Source of the DNA: Cotesia glomerata
Taxonomy: Eukaryota; Arthropoda; Insecta; Hymenoptera; Braconidae
Assembly (NCBI RefSeq): GCF_020080835.1
Contig: NC_058164.1
Coordinates: 13,648,142 to 13,712,141 of the forward strand
Reading direction: 5' to 3'
Length of the DNA stretch: 64,000 nt
Shown in pieces: positions 20,482-31,132 of the stretch (the first letter of the stretch is position 1; the number at the start of each line of letters is the position of its first letter). The translations under genes and the position numbers were made by a program. Below the pieces are notes generated by a model, which worked only from the letters and a program-made list of their open reading frames with translations, had not been told where the DNA came from and did not search any database.

Positions 20482-22808
20482 TGTGACATGGGAGAAATTT
20501 TCCTTGTCAAAAGATTATTTTGGTTAATTGTTTAAATTTATTTTCTTTATTATTTAATAATTTTGGCTCAGCTGAAGGAAGGCAGAGATTCGACGTGACT
20601 GTGTCGCCCCAAACGGTCTCCTGATCAGAGTGCGAAGCTTGAGGTAAGACAGGTGGGAGGGAATAGCGCCGAATTGGAAAAGTATGCATGAATGAGTGTG
20701 AATATTGTAAAGAGTATGATAGAGTGAGAGCAAAAATAAGTTAGAGCCATCAGACGAACCCGAAAATTTCACGGAGCCATCAACGACCAACGTGACATCT
20801 GGAGGAGGACCACGGCGAGAGCGAAGCAAAATTTGAAACCGATGAATGACGACGGCGTTTGAGCAACTTGAAGTCGAGCGAGGCACCATCTGGATGCCGT
20901 AAGCCGAACCGAGTGACATATCGACCAATCATCGATCGCAACGGAGAACTGGACGCACCCCGTAATACAACGGCCGGCTAAAAAAAGCCGTGAGCTGATT
21001 GGATAAGAGCTTTTGGAACGAACCGAAAAGTAAAGAGCATGTGTTGCCGAGGAGGCAGCCATATTAACAGGCAATTCTGATCTGGACGCCGTGTCTGTTA
21101 GTCGCACTAATTCCGCTACAAGCATTAAAATAGTTTACAACGCAATTAACCACCATTACTGAGTTAAATATTGCACATTGTTAAGTATTATTTTACGATT
21201 GTACCTTGTTGAAGCGATTGTTCACGGCCACTGTGTGGATTATCACCGAGTTACGATTAATTAGTATTATTACGTGCACGTGAGAGACGCCATCGCCGAG
21301 AGATCGACGCCAGTTCGCCAGCCTTCCCGCCAATTAAGTTAGCGCCTTTTGACGAGCCAACACCGACTTCAAGGAGTTTACTGCGGTCACAGGGTGAGTT
21401 TGATCGATAATTATAGCTTCAGGGTGTCCTCACCGCGACATCGCGATCAATTTTAGTAAATTTTACCAGTTTGATTTTTGGTGTAATTTTTGTATTAATA
21501 TTTTTTTTTACGAAAGTAATTATTGAATTCCTTTCGGATTATCGAGACGTGTGTGACGACACTCTAAGGCCCGGTACCATTGGGTTGTGTGAACTTGTGT
21601 GTGTGTTCGTGACCTCACCACGTGGGAATTGATACCATGCTTTCGATCCGTGTTGTTGATTTTTGTGGTTACTGAATTGGACGTTCGATAAATTTAGAGT
21701 TGTTACGACAACTAGCCCGACCGACACGCCATCTCCGAGCTCGAGCCTAAATTACCTCGAGCTTCTTCATTTACCCTCGACTTAATTGATTTACCGACCG
21801 TGAGTGTTACCTGCCGCGAGCCACCGAAACTTTGGTATAATTAAGTGTGTCAAAATTAATTTCAATGAATATTTGAATTTTTCTTTTGTTGTTTTCGGCG
21901 ACAATTGAACTTATTGTTAGTTATAAATAATTAACTTACTCAGGCGTTAATTTTTTTTATTCATTTTTTTCTTAAAATTGTTTTATGGTTACGAACGATC
22001 AATTTGAGAGTAATTAATTGTTCATTCAGTCGCATTAATGATTATTACGCAACTCAAGGTTAATTAATTATTTAATCATTAAGTATTATTACTTTTGATC
22101 TAATTTAAATTGAATTAAATTGTTTATTTCGCCGCACAGTCAGTTGTTAACAAAATTGAGGTTAATTTATCGTTTTATCACTAGTATTATTACTTTTATT
22201 TGATTTGAAGAAAAATAAGTTGTTTATTCCGCCGTATAATTAGGTATAAATTAATTTGAGAATTTTGTGAGCCGATGACGGACCGAAGTTAATTATTCTT
22301 TTGATTTTTTTTTGTTTTACTTCGTTTTCAATTATTTTTAGTATCGATTAATTGATTATGTCCACGTAATACTAATTATAGTATATTATATTATATTAAA
22401 GTATATTACTATTTGCGAATTATCGACTGATCACAGCTAAAAATTTTTTTTTTGTTATTATTGTAGTTACTTCGACGAGAATTAAATCGTTATTATACGA
22501 ATTTGGCGACACCTTATGAATTATATTGGTGACTGCTAGAATAAATTGTTAACTGAACATTTGGTAATCAATTTTTTTTTCTTTTTCCCTCCCCGAGATC
22601 ACGTAGATTTAATACTTTTGCTTTTCACCGATTATTCAAATTTTTGAATCTCTTTGTCACCGACCCGTCGCCCGACGACGATCAACAACGACTTCAAATC
22701 GTGGAACGGTAAGTTCCTGGCGCCCAACTACCTTCGAAACCCAGGTAAGCCAATTTAGGTAGTGCTCTCCGGCACTGTCGACGCCAGTGCCGGCGAAATC
22801 CCATTATA
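20482..22808 (+). repeat. Solo LTR of a long-LTR gypsy family
   Basis: The segment starts TGTGACATGGG and ends CCCATTATA, and is flanked on both sides by ATAT, a 4-bp target-site duplication. The neighbouring complete element starts TGTAACAGG and ends CCCGTTATA, so the termini are related. Near the right end both have CCTGGCGCCCAAC followed by a splice-donor-like CAGGTAA, and both have AGGGTGAGT earlier (21391 here). There is no gag or pol. Length is 2327 bp against 2203 bp for the relative. Recombination between two LTRs most simply explains it. It is a different family from the 23-kb element because most of the body does not match. Confidence 0.75.
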
Positions 22809-22893
22809 ATATATAAAAAAATGGCTATGGACTTTTCGTCTCAGAATTATTTTTTTCATTAGATGCTACAATGGCGTCCGTTACTTCTGGGAT

Positions 22894-23065
<172 letters not shown>

Positions 23066-24033
23066 AACAGGCCGCTTTTAGCGCCACCTGTTAAGACGTT
23101 TGTTTATTATTTATTTTCTTTTTATGATAATTTTATTTTGAATTTAAATTTTAAAAGAAAATTTAAATTGGGCTCTTAAATTTATTTAATGTCCGTTGAT
23201 TGAATTCGCCGCGACCGAGTCGCCCTCGCGTGGAAAAAAATTTGACCGAAGCTCGATTGCGTTCGAAACAAAATTTATTGCGAATAGGAATTTAATTTAG
23301 CGAATAAGTTAGTTAAGTATTGTATTATTGAGAATGGTACTACCGGCCACTAACCCGCGAAGAGAGACCAACGAGGATCAACGACGTGGATCATCTGCAA
23401 GATTATCAACGACGGGCGGATGTCTACCTCGGGAACGAGCAACTGTTCCAGCCAATATATCACTCAATAAACGTCGATATTGGTAAATTGGACTTGCGGC
23501 GCCATCTCTGGGGTTCAAAGCTAACGACGGACCCAGAAAGGGGGAAGAGACGAGGAATGCGACATGTGCTAATTTTTCCTTCTTCCACGTTTTCCACTTG
23601 CCACGTGCGGATGTAATTTCGATTCGGAGGATTTTTGTTGGTTATTTTTTTTTAATATTGTCTGATTTTGAGATTTATTAGAAAGACTATCGTGAAATTT
23701 CTCGCGTTTGAAATCTGATGATTTCAGTTAATTAGCCACGACGTGGTGTGCTGCATGTATTGATTATTGTGTTTAGCTGCGAATTTGTTTGCCAAAAATT
23801 TATTACGGCATTACGACGATAATTGGCTGTCGCCAATTATTTATTTAATAGAAGCGATCTATTACGACGTTTTTTTTGTTGGGTGATCGCTGGTTGACGT
23901 GTGCAAGTGACGAACAAAATCACCACGTATCCTCGCCGAGGAGGTTCATTGTCCGATATAGTTCGACGTGGAAGCCGAGTACGACCTGGTGTGGCCAATC
24001 GACGGACGGGATTAAGCGACGTCTTTGACCAGG

Positions 24034-24039
24034 GTGAGT
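24034..24039 (+). promoter_or_regulatory. Candidate splice donor in the LTR
   Basis: AGG/GTGAGT matches the donor consensus closely. The same AGGGTGAGT occurs in the 20.5-22.8 kb solo LTR at 21391-21399, although most of the surrounding sequence differs, suggesting function. It could pair with the acceptor before ORF3. Confidence 0.4.
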
Positions 24040-25174
24040 GCCACGGGTTTCGTAAATAAATAGCTCGTGGGATTTATATTCATCAAGTAATATTTTTTTT
24101 TTTTTTGTCATTAAATTTGTCGATGAGGAATTTCAAGGTTGTGTTGACTCAGCCAGTAACCGAGTAATCCCACGAGGTATTTCGGTACCGCCATTGTTGT
24201 TATTTTTTTTGTGTACTGATGTATGAAAGTTACAATTAATACTGTTATTATCATTTTTTTTTGTAATTTCGACGTTTACTCCCGGGATAATCGACGAGGT
24301 CGATTATCCATTGATCGAGCTTCGGATTCGTGCTGAATAATTAATTTAACTATTATTTAACTGCGGTGAATGAATTTTTGTTTATTATTATTAGTACCAA
24401 AAATTCGGCGAAATTTTAGAAAGTAAAATTTAAAATTAATTATGATGAATTAGTTATTTGACTGCTATAAATTTGAATCGAGTGAATTTTATAAATCTTT
24501 TTGTGTTAATTTACTGAACGTAACTGAATTGAGCGACAATTTATGAACAAGTAATTTTTTTGGGTTAGTTAATAACAACTGACTTGAGCGAAGATTTATA
24601 TTTAACTATTTCAATTAATTGTTATTAATTGAATTTCAAGGACGTTATTTTATTATTATTATTAGTATTATTTAATTAAGGGATTTCAATTAAATTAAGC
24701 GAAGATTCAATTTTTTTGGTTATTTAGTTAATCAATTGCGATTGAGTGAATTGCGGGGAGCTTTATTTTGTTGCTGTCGTTAACTGACTAAATTAACTGA
24801 GTGAGCGACGACAAAATTATTTTTTTGAGATTGTTGAGTGAAATTTGCCGGAGTATTTTGTTTTTGAAACCGTTGAAGTTTGCTTTTCGGCGAAAACTGC
24901 GTATCGACGGCGTATCGACGAGATCGTCGACGATTATTATTATTTTTTTTTCTCGCGTTTAATTCTTGTATTTTGTTAATTTTGAACAACTATTTGAATG
25001 TATTGTCAATAAATTGATAATTTATTTTTTGTTAATTAATTGCGAATTAATGCGAATAGCCCGAATACTTTCCTCGTTCCTCTATAATTAAGTCGTACCC
25101 TTGAGGCCCGCCACCCGACGAAAGGAGTCCCGAACCGGAGTAGCCGGACATCGACGTGATTGGAGCAAGGCTCC

Positions 25175-25196
25175 TGGCGCCCAACAACAGGTAAAG
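25175..25196 (+). promoter_or_regulatory. PBS-core copy plus splice-donor-like site inside U5
   Basis: TGGCGCCCAAC at 25175-25185 is followed by ACAG/GTAAAG. The solo LTR carries TGGCGCCCAAC at 22718-22728 and CCCAG/GTAAGC at 22741-22750. The association of the two motifs in both LTR families suggests a conserved leader intron start or a relic of an ancestral LTR/PBS border. Confidence 0.4.
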
Positions 25197-25270
25197 CAGG
25201 TAGGCCAGATTATTTATTTCGGGCTTCGTTCTCGCTAACGCACGAGTACGAAAATACCCGTTATATAATT

Positions 25271-25288
25271 TGGCGCCCAACGTGGGGC
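25271..25288 (+). other. Primer binding site of the gypsy element
   Basis: TGGCGCCCAACGTGGGGC follows the 5' LTR end after five bases (TAATT). TGGCGCC at this position is the usual 3' complement of a tRNA primer in many insect gypsy elements. It marks the start of minus-strand synthesis. Confidence 0.85.
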
Positions 25289-25352
25289 ACACAAAAGGGC
25301 AAATTACGACGCGTTATAATTAAATTAGAACGTAGGTTAATTAATCGGCGAA

Positions 25353-27506
25353 ATGAGCGATAATCGCGATGGAATTGTCCCGAATGATGGGGTGGGAGAC
25401 GATTCTCTGGTGACATGGGATCAAATCGTAAATGATTCCACGCAACAGGATAATCAGGAGAACGCGAATGGACGAACGAATCCCGGGGATTTCCCGAAAA
25501 TGACGACCACGACGAGTACTACAGTACATACAAGTAGTCCGACGCATATGGTGTCTCAACTTATTACACTGACGACGACGAGTGCCAATGTATACGGCCC
25601 ACCATCGCCACCTAGACGTCGTATTCGGGTACCTCCGAATGCCATTGATGAGAATGAGACATACGAGTGGTATCTGAGACGCAGGGGGGAGTTAAGTGCG
25701 GAACGGCTGCGGCTGGAGACGGTTCAGCGTAATATGGCTGATCAGCTCGCGCAGCTGGCAATCCGTGAGGGTATAATTCAGGACGAACTAGCCGCGATAG
25801 AAGGACGCCATGAATCGATGGGAGGATCCAGCGGATCAAGCGGGCAGTATGACTGGATCGCGGATGCGTCACCTCTGCAGGTGCAGGAAATCCTCGTGAC
25901 GATGAATGCCAACCCGATAGGGAGCGCTGCGGTGATCCGCGACCGACTGCATCGGTGTTTGCGTCTGAGGCGGTTTCCGAACACTGTCTGGACACACGAG
26001 GACCAGGCAATACCAGACAGACAGGTTCTGAACGCGTTTGAGCGAGAGCAACGACGTCCATCGAGGATGATGCCTTGCTCGACCGCAATGACAGGTTGTT
26101 CGACAGCGAACAACATGATTCCGCTGTCGACCACTATAACGGCGACGACCGCGAGCAATACGACGACGACCTGGACGACATTAGCCCCAGGAGCAATACA
26201 TGTGGACGTCAATGGACGTACCACATACATGACGCAGCACGGGATTAACAATCAACGCCCGAGAATGACATCATTGCCGATAGTGCGTCCAATTCCGAGT
26301 CCTAGGCGACGAAATCGTCTAAATGAGGGACTTCTGCGACCTACTGCGAATTCGACACATTTGCCGGCACATAACGTGACTTTTGCACCAGAGGTGGCAC
26401 CACTGGGTGCGAATTCACCTCAGCATTCACACAGTGAGCTCTGTGTGCTGTCTGGAATGGGTGGAGGACCACATTATCAACCCGCGATGTATGAGAGAGT
26501 GTCGAAATGGAATTTGAAGTTTTCCGGTTTAGGTAGCGCGCGCGTTGAATCATTTTTGAATCGGTTGGATGAATGTTTGACGACGTGTGGTATGACAGAT
26601 GCGGATGCATTGGCAGTATTACCGTTATTGCTATCAGATGTGGCCAAAACGTGGTGGTCACACATGAAACGTCGTGTTACGTCGTATTCTCAATTCAGAT
26701 CCGAGTTGCGTCGACGTTTTGGAGAGCCATCAGTTGGATGCAGGATTAAATGGGAAGTTATCACGCGTACTCAAGGGAAGCTTGAGATGGGGTTAGACTT
26801 CCTAGACGCCGTGATCGCGCTGTGGTCGCGAGTAGACGATCCATTGCCGTTGAAGGATCAATTGGACTTCGCATACAATGGTTTACGCCCGGAATACCAC
26901 CAGAAGTTCGAGCGGTACGATTTTAACAACTTCGAAGAGTTGTATGAGCACGTACGAGCGGTCGATATTCCCCGCAATCGTATTCAACGACGTGAGCCAG
27001 TACCCGTGGAACAGAGCGTCGTTCCAGAGTACGCCTACCAACCTGACAAGTACGAATCTAAGCGACGTACTGTTGGTCAGGTTGCTGCTGTATCGAACTC
27101 CTCCCAAGATGCGAAGAAAAATAAGAAGAAGCAGAATAAGTCGAACAATGCTGATCAGTCAGATGATCAGGTTGTTGCGATAAACTCGCAAGAGACGACG
27201 AACGCAAACCGAGGGCCGCCCTCAAGGCCTCCAAACAACAATGGAGCTCAGCGAGGTTACCAGGGCCCCTCGAATGGCCGATCAAGCCCGAAGCAGGGTA
27301 AACCCAAGACGCCGGTATGTCGTGATCTTTGGGGCAAATGTTTTAATTGCTTCTCGACGGATCACGGATGGCGTAATTGTCCCGAGGCAAGACAAGAGAA
27401 GTTCTGTTTCGGTTGTGGAACGCGAACCGAACCAACGCCTGGATGCACGTGCTGCATGATGTTCTTCGAGTACAACAGGCCGGAAAACGACGTCGGGAAT
27501 CAGTAA
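25353..27506 (+). CDS. Gypsy gag polyprotein (717 aa) with CCHC knuckle
   Basis: This protein would assemble the virus-like particle and package element RNA. The ATG lies 65 bases after the PBS. After a Thr/Ser-rich N-terminus comes a charged coiled-coil segment (about residues 105-150, LSAERLRLETVQRNMADQL). A SAP-like helix pair may follow (about 170-205, LQVQEILVTMNANPIGSAA). The capsid-type domain (about 385-560) includes WNLKFSGL, FLNRLDEC, TWWSHMKRR and LRRRFGEP, as in the retrotransposon gag family. The C-terminus has a Lys/Asn/Gln-rich stretch, a CCHC knuckle (CFNCFSTDHGWRNC) and a further CFGCG..CTCC cluster. At 717 residues it is longer than typical gypsy gag. Pol overlaps its last 130 bases in the -1 frame. 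Confidence 0.9.
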   Translation: MSDNRDGIVPNDGVGDDSLVTWDQIVNDSTQQDNQENANGRTNPGDFPKMTTTTSTTVHTSSPTHMVSQLITLTTTSANVYGPPSPPRRRIRVPPNAIDENETYEWYLRRRGELSAERLRLETVQRNMADQLAQLAIREGIIQDELAAIEGRHESMGGSSGSSGQYDWIADASPLQVQEILVTMNANPIGSAAVIRDRLHRCLRLRRFPNTVWTHEDQAIPDRQVLNAFEREQRRPSRMMPCSTAMTGCSTANNMIPLSTTITATTASNTTTTWTTLAPGAIHVDVNGRTTYMTQHGINNQRPRMTSLPIVRPIPSPRRRNRLNEGLLRPTANSTHLPAHNVTFAPEVAPLGANSPQHSHSELCVLSGMGGGPHYQPAMYERVSKWNLKFSGLGSARVESFLNRLDECLTTCGMTDADALAVLPLLLSDVAKTWWSHMKRRVTSYSQFRSELRRRFGEPSVGCRIKWEVITRTQGKLEMGLDFLDAVIALWSRVDDPLPLKDQLDFAYNGLRPEYHQKFERYDFNNFEELYEHVRAVDIPRNRIQRREPVPVEQSVVPEYAYQPDKYESKRRTVGQVAAVSNSSQDAKKNKKKQNKSNNADQSDDQVVAINSQETTNANRGPPSRPPNNNGAQRGYQGPSNGRSSPKQGKPKTPVCRDLWGKCFNCFSTDHGWRNCPEARQEKFCFGCGTRTEPTPGCTCCMMFFEYNRPENDVGNQ

Positions 27507-30500
27507 GGACGGGTCCAGAACTGATTTCCCGCGACGTAAATGGGCCGATGATTGATGTGGAAGTCAACATGTCGAACGAGCCGCTGCCAGACATCTTTAA
27601 CATTGACATTGAGCCTTGCGGGCCCGTGAACCAGTCCTCGGATGCTGGTTCCTCACCTGGATGTGACGTGAGAATACCGACGATAACTGAGGAAGACCTT
27701 TTGCGGCAGCGCCATCGCTGTGGCGTCTGTGGCGCAGAAGGCAACTTATGGCGATGTTTGGGGTGCAAGAATGCGTTTTACTGTTCGCGTGAGCATCAAG
27801 AAGCGGATTGGCCGATCCACCAGTGGATCTGCGTACCGATTGATGACCGTGAGCGAATTTTTCTTGAATTAGCCGAGGAAGTATGTCCTATGCAGTCTGA
27901 GGGCGACGATGTAAGACCCTTTATAGATGTTAGGATAGGCGAAAGGGAAATTAAGGCTTTATTAGATACCGGTTCGACGATGACGTGCGTCAGAGAAGTT
28001 GACGAGTTGAATTGGGTCTATGGGTGCGGTGCTCGAGTGAGACCAGCACCTCGAAACTCAGCAGCAGTTGCTGATGGTTCGATGATGTCAGTGCAATCGC
28101 TGATCACGCTGCCACTTGCGATTAACGACGAAATCATGCCGATTGAGGTTCGTGTCATCCCGAAGTTGAAGTACGAGATGATACTAGGCATGGATGCGAT
28201 AATTGCTTTTGGTATTTGCTACGACGGGGGTTCGGAGCGATGGTGGACTCGACGCGAGGGCCAGATATACGATTGGAACGCGAAAGATTACCTCATCGAT
28301 GAGGAAATAGCGGCCATAGTTGAGATAACCCCGGATCAGCAGTCAGCGTTGGACGAATTGCTGGCACGACGATTGCCTAACGTGAATTATACAGGAGAAA
28401 CGACGTTTACGAATCTGATGACCCATGAAATCGACGTGCAGGGTCATGAACCGATTCGACAGCGTAACTATCCGACTTCTCCGATCATTGAGGCAGAAAT
28501 GTGCCGGCAAGTAGACGATCTACTTGCGGCGGGTATAATTGAGCCTTCGACGAGTGCTTGGTGCAATCCAGTCATCATGGTAAAGAAATCGACAGGCGAG
28601 TATCGAATGTGCCTGGATTTCCGACGATTAAATGCCGTTTCGAAGCCATGTGCGTATCCATTGCCGCTGATGACATGGATCTTGGACCAATTGAGTGGTG
28701 CGAAGTTTATTTCGAAGATAGATTTGAAACATGCGTACCACCAGGTGAAACTCGACCCTGCAAGTCGAGAGTATACGGCGTTTTGCGTACCCGGAAGGGG
28801 TATGTTCCAGTATGTAGGCATGCCGTTTGGCCTTGCTGGAGCGCCGCCGCACTTCCAACGTCTAATTGATAAAATGTTGGGACAAAGACGTGGTTTGAAG
28901 GTATTTGGATACCTTGACGACCTGATTATCGTCACCGAGACGTTTGAGGAGCACTTAGAAGTGCTTGATGAAGTATTCGACGGTCTAAAAGCTGCGAATC
29001 TGAAGATAAATGCTGACAAATGTGAGTTCTGTACGAATGAGGTTCGTTATTTAGGCTACCGCGTAAATGAGAAGGGTTTATTAGTAGACCAAGAGCGTAT
29101 AAAACCGATATTCGAGTTCCCGAGGCCGACGACGTTGAAGAAAATGCGACGATTTTTAGGAATGGCCTCGTGGTATCGACGTTTTATACCTGACTTTGCG
29201 ACGATAGCCGAGCCATTGACGCGTTTAACGAGTAAGAAGGTCAGATGGACCTGGACCGTGGATCAAGAGACGGCTTTTGAAGCGTTGAAACTAGCATTGG
29301 CAACAGCACCAGTGCTGGCGTGTCCTGATTACTCAAAGACGTTCGTGTTGCAGACTGACGCGAGCGCAACTGGTCTTGGAGCTGTTTTGACCCAAGAACA
29401 TGAAGATGGTGAGCGAGTTGTAGCATACGCGAGTCGCGTCATGAATAAAGCCGAGCGGAATTACTCAGCGACTGAGCGCGAATGCCTCGCAGTTCTCTGG
29501 GCATGTGAGCATTTTCGACGATATCTTGAAGGATATCGATTTAAAGTTATTACTGATCACAGCAGTCTTCGTTGGCTGCGTGATCTAAAAAGTAAGACGC
29601 CGAGATTGAGTCGATGGGCGATGCGTTTAGCCGAGTACCAGTTTCCGATCGAGTATCGAAAGGGTTCATTGAACGACGTTCCTGATGCGTTATCACGAAT
29701 GTTTGAACCAGACGAACTGGAATATTGCGATGACATCATGGCAATTGACGAATTGCCTGAGCAGGCTGACGAAATACCTGCTGCTGAAGTAGTTGACGAT
29801 TGGTACTCGCGACGAAAACGCGACGTATTAGCTTTTCCGACGAAATTCAAGGACTGGCGTGTCGAGGAGGAACGTTTGTATCGACATATGCCGAATTCTC
29901 TTGTATCGAGCGTCGTTGAGGACTTGGATGCCTGGAAGTTAGTTCCACCGAAGGCCGCACATCAGGGAATCATCGAAGAAAACCATGATCCACCTGATGC
30001 AGGTCATTTAGGCATTGAGAAGACGGTATCACGTATTAAAGTCGATTATTATTGGCCAGGACTGGAAGAAGACGTCCGACGTTACATTGCTGAGTGCGAT
30101 GTTTGCCAAACGTCGAAAGTGTCGCAACAACCAGCTGCTGGGCTGATGTGTCAACGGATTGTGAACACACCATGGACAGTGGTTGCTATCGATTGCATGG
30201 AATTTCCGCTTAGTCATGCAAAATGTAAATACATGGTGGTGTTCCAAGATTTATTTACGAAGTGGATCGAAGTATGCCCTATTAAGAAGGCTGATGGCCC
30301 GACGATAATTCGAGAGTTTGACAAACTCATCGTTCATCGTTTCCGATGTCCTGAAGTGATCTTGACTGATAACGGCACAGAGTTTGTGAATAAGATGGTA
30401 GATGAGGTAGCAAAAGCTTATGGTATTCATCATTCTCGCACACCGCCGTATCACGCGCAAGCGAATCCCGTCGAGCGCGTAAATCGCGTTTTGAAGACAA

Positions 30501-31051
30501 TGATCATCTCCTTTGTCGAGTTGGATCACCGAGCGTGGGACGAACACGTCCATGAGTTTAGGCATGCGTATAACACCGCTGTACATAGTTCGTTACATGT
30601 TTCCCCAGCGATGTTGAATTACGGGTGGCAACCGCGTGCGCCGAAATACTATCGAAAGTTGATCGAAGGTGCGACGGACATTCCGTGTCCTGATACTGCG
30701 GCGTGGTTAGACCGAATTGGGCGTTTAATGCAGTTACACGACTTAGTTGCACATAATTTAGGTCGAAGTTTTGAGCGACAAGCAAGATATTATAATCGTC
30801 ATCACCGAGATGAACGATTTGCGGTAGGAGACGTCGTAAGGGTGCGACAGCACACACTGTCACGCGGAGTTGATCGTTTTTCGTCGAAGCTGGCGCGTAA
30901 ATACTCGCAGGAGACGTATGTAGTTTCGAAAGTAATTTCACCGGTTGTTTATGAGTTAGTGAGCGAGAATAATCGTCCAGCGGGACGACAACATGTCAAA
31001 GCGTTGCGTTTAGTTGAGCGTGCGCTCGAGAACGACGAGATCGACGAATAA
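27377..31051 (+). CDS. Gypsy pol polyprotein with N-terminal MYND finger (1224 aa)
   Basis: Pol is read in -1 relative to gag. GGAAAAC at 27482-27488, just before the gag stop, is a possible but non-canonical slip site. Residues 115-152 form a complete MYND zinc finger (CGVC, CLGC, FYCSREHQ, DWPIHQWIC), which is unexpected in a retrotransposon. The aspartic protease has LLDTGST (Asp197). RT has YLDD at 512-515 and FGLAGAP before it. RNase H has QTDASATGLG (Asp661) and ITDHSSL. Integrase has an HHCC finger ending CDVC, then the catalytic Asp939, Asp998 and Glu1033. The 34-residue D-E spacing is one less than the classical 35. There is no stop or frameshift, so every enzyme could be active. Confidence 0.92.
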   Translation: MSRGKTREVLFRLWNANRTNAWMHVLHDVLRVQQAGKRRRESVRTGPELISRDVNGPMIDVEVNMSNEPLPDIFNIDIEPCGPVNQSSDAGSSPGCDVRIPTITEEDLLRQRHRCGVCGAEGNLWRCLGCKNAFYCSREHQEADWPIHQWICVPIDDRERIFLELAEEVCPMQSEGDDVRPFIDVRIGEREIKALLDTGSTMTCVREVDELNWVYGCGARVRPAPRNSAAVADGSMMSVQSLITLPLAINDEIMPIEVRVIPKLKYEMILGMDAIIAFGICYDGGSERWWTRREGQIYDWNAKDYLIDEEIAAIVEITPDQQSALDELLARRLPNVNYTGETTFTNLMTHEIDVQGHEPIRQRNYPTSPIIEAEMCRQVDDLLAAGIIEPSTSAWCNPVIMVKKSTGEYRMCLDFRRLNAVSKPCAYPLPLMTWILDQLSGAKFISKIDLKHAYHQVKLDPASREYTAFCVPGRGMFQYVGMPFGLAGAPPHFQRLIDKMLGQRRGLKVFGYLDDLIIVTETFEEHLEVLDEVFDGLKAANLKINADKCEFCTNEVRYLGYRVNEKGLLVDQERIKPIFEFPRPTTLKKMRRFLGMASWYRRFIPDFATIAEPLTRLTSKKVRWTWTVDQETAFEALKLALATAPVLACPDYSKTFVLQTDASATGLGAVLTQEHEDGERVVAYASRVMNKAERNYSATERECLAVLWACEHFRRYLEGYRFKVITDHSSLRWLRDLKSKTPRLSRWAMRLAEYQFPIEYRKGSLNDVPDALSRMFEPDELEYCDDIMAIDELPEQADEIPAAEVVDDWYSRRKRDVLAFPTKFKDWRVEEERLYRHMPNSLVSSVVEDLDAWKLVPPKAAHQGIIEENHDPPDAGHLGIEKTVSRIKVDYYWPGLEEDVRRYIAECDVCQTSKVSQQPAAGLMCQRIVNTPWTVVAIDCMEFPLSHAKCKYMVVFQDLFTKWIEVCPIKKADGPTIIREFDKLIVHRFRCPEVILTDNGTEFVNKMVDEVAKAYGIHHSRTPPYHAQANPVERVNRVLKTMIISFVELDHRAWDEHVHEFRHAYNTAVHSSLHVSPAMLNYGWQPRAPKYYRKLIEGATDIPCPDTAAWLDRIGRLMQLHDLVAHNLGRSFERQARYYNRHHRDERFAVGDVVRVRQHTLSRGVDRFSSKLARKYSQETYVVSKVISPVVYELVSENNRPAGRQHVKALRLVERALENDEIDE

Positions 31052-31122
31052 CCGAAGCTCGAATCCCCTTAATTTAGTTAACTGTTGTTCAAGCATGTAA
31101 TTGTTGGTTTGGGGTGTGTGTG

Positions 31123-31132
31123 TTAATTTCAG
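31123..31132 (+). promoter_or_regulatory. Splice acceptor abutting the ORF3 start codon
   Basis: TGTTAATTTCAG ends exactly one base before the ORF3 ATG and follows a GT/T-rich tract, fitting the 3' splice-site consensus. Donors in the LTR at 24034 or 25191 would join a short leader straight to ORF3. Confidence 0.5.

Noticed and set aside
20554..21125. Two overlapping minus-strand frames of about 120 codons in the solo LTR
   Set aside because: They lie wholly within the LTR, overlap each other in different frames and lack any known motif.
23386..23616. 76-codon open frame inside the 5' LTR, repeated at 32512-32742 in the 3' LTR
   Set aside because: Its presence in both copies follows from LTR duplication and is not independent evidence of selection; no motif is recognisable.
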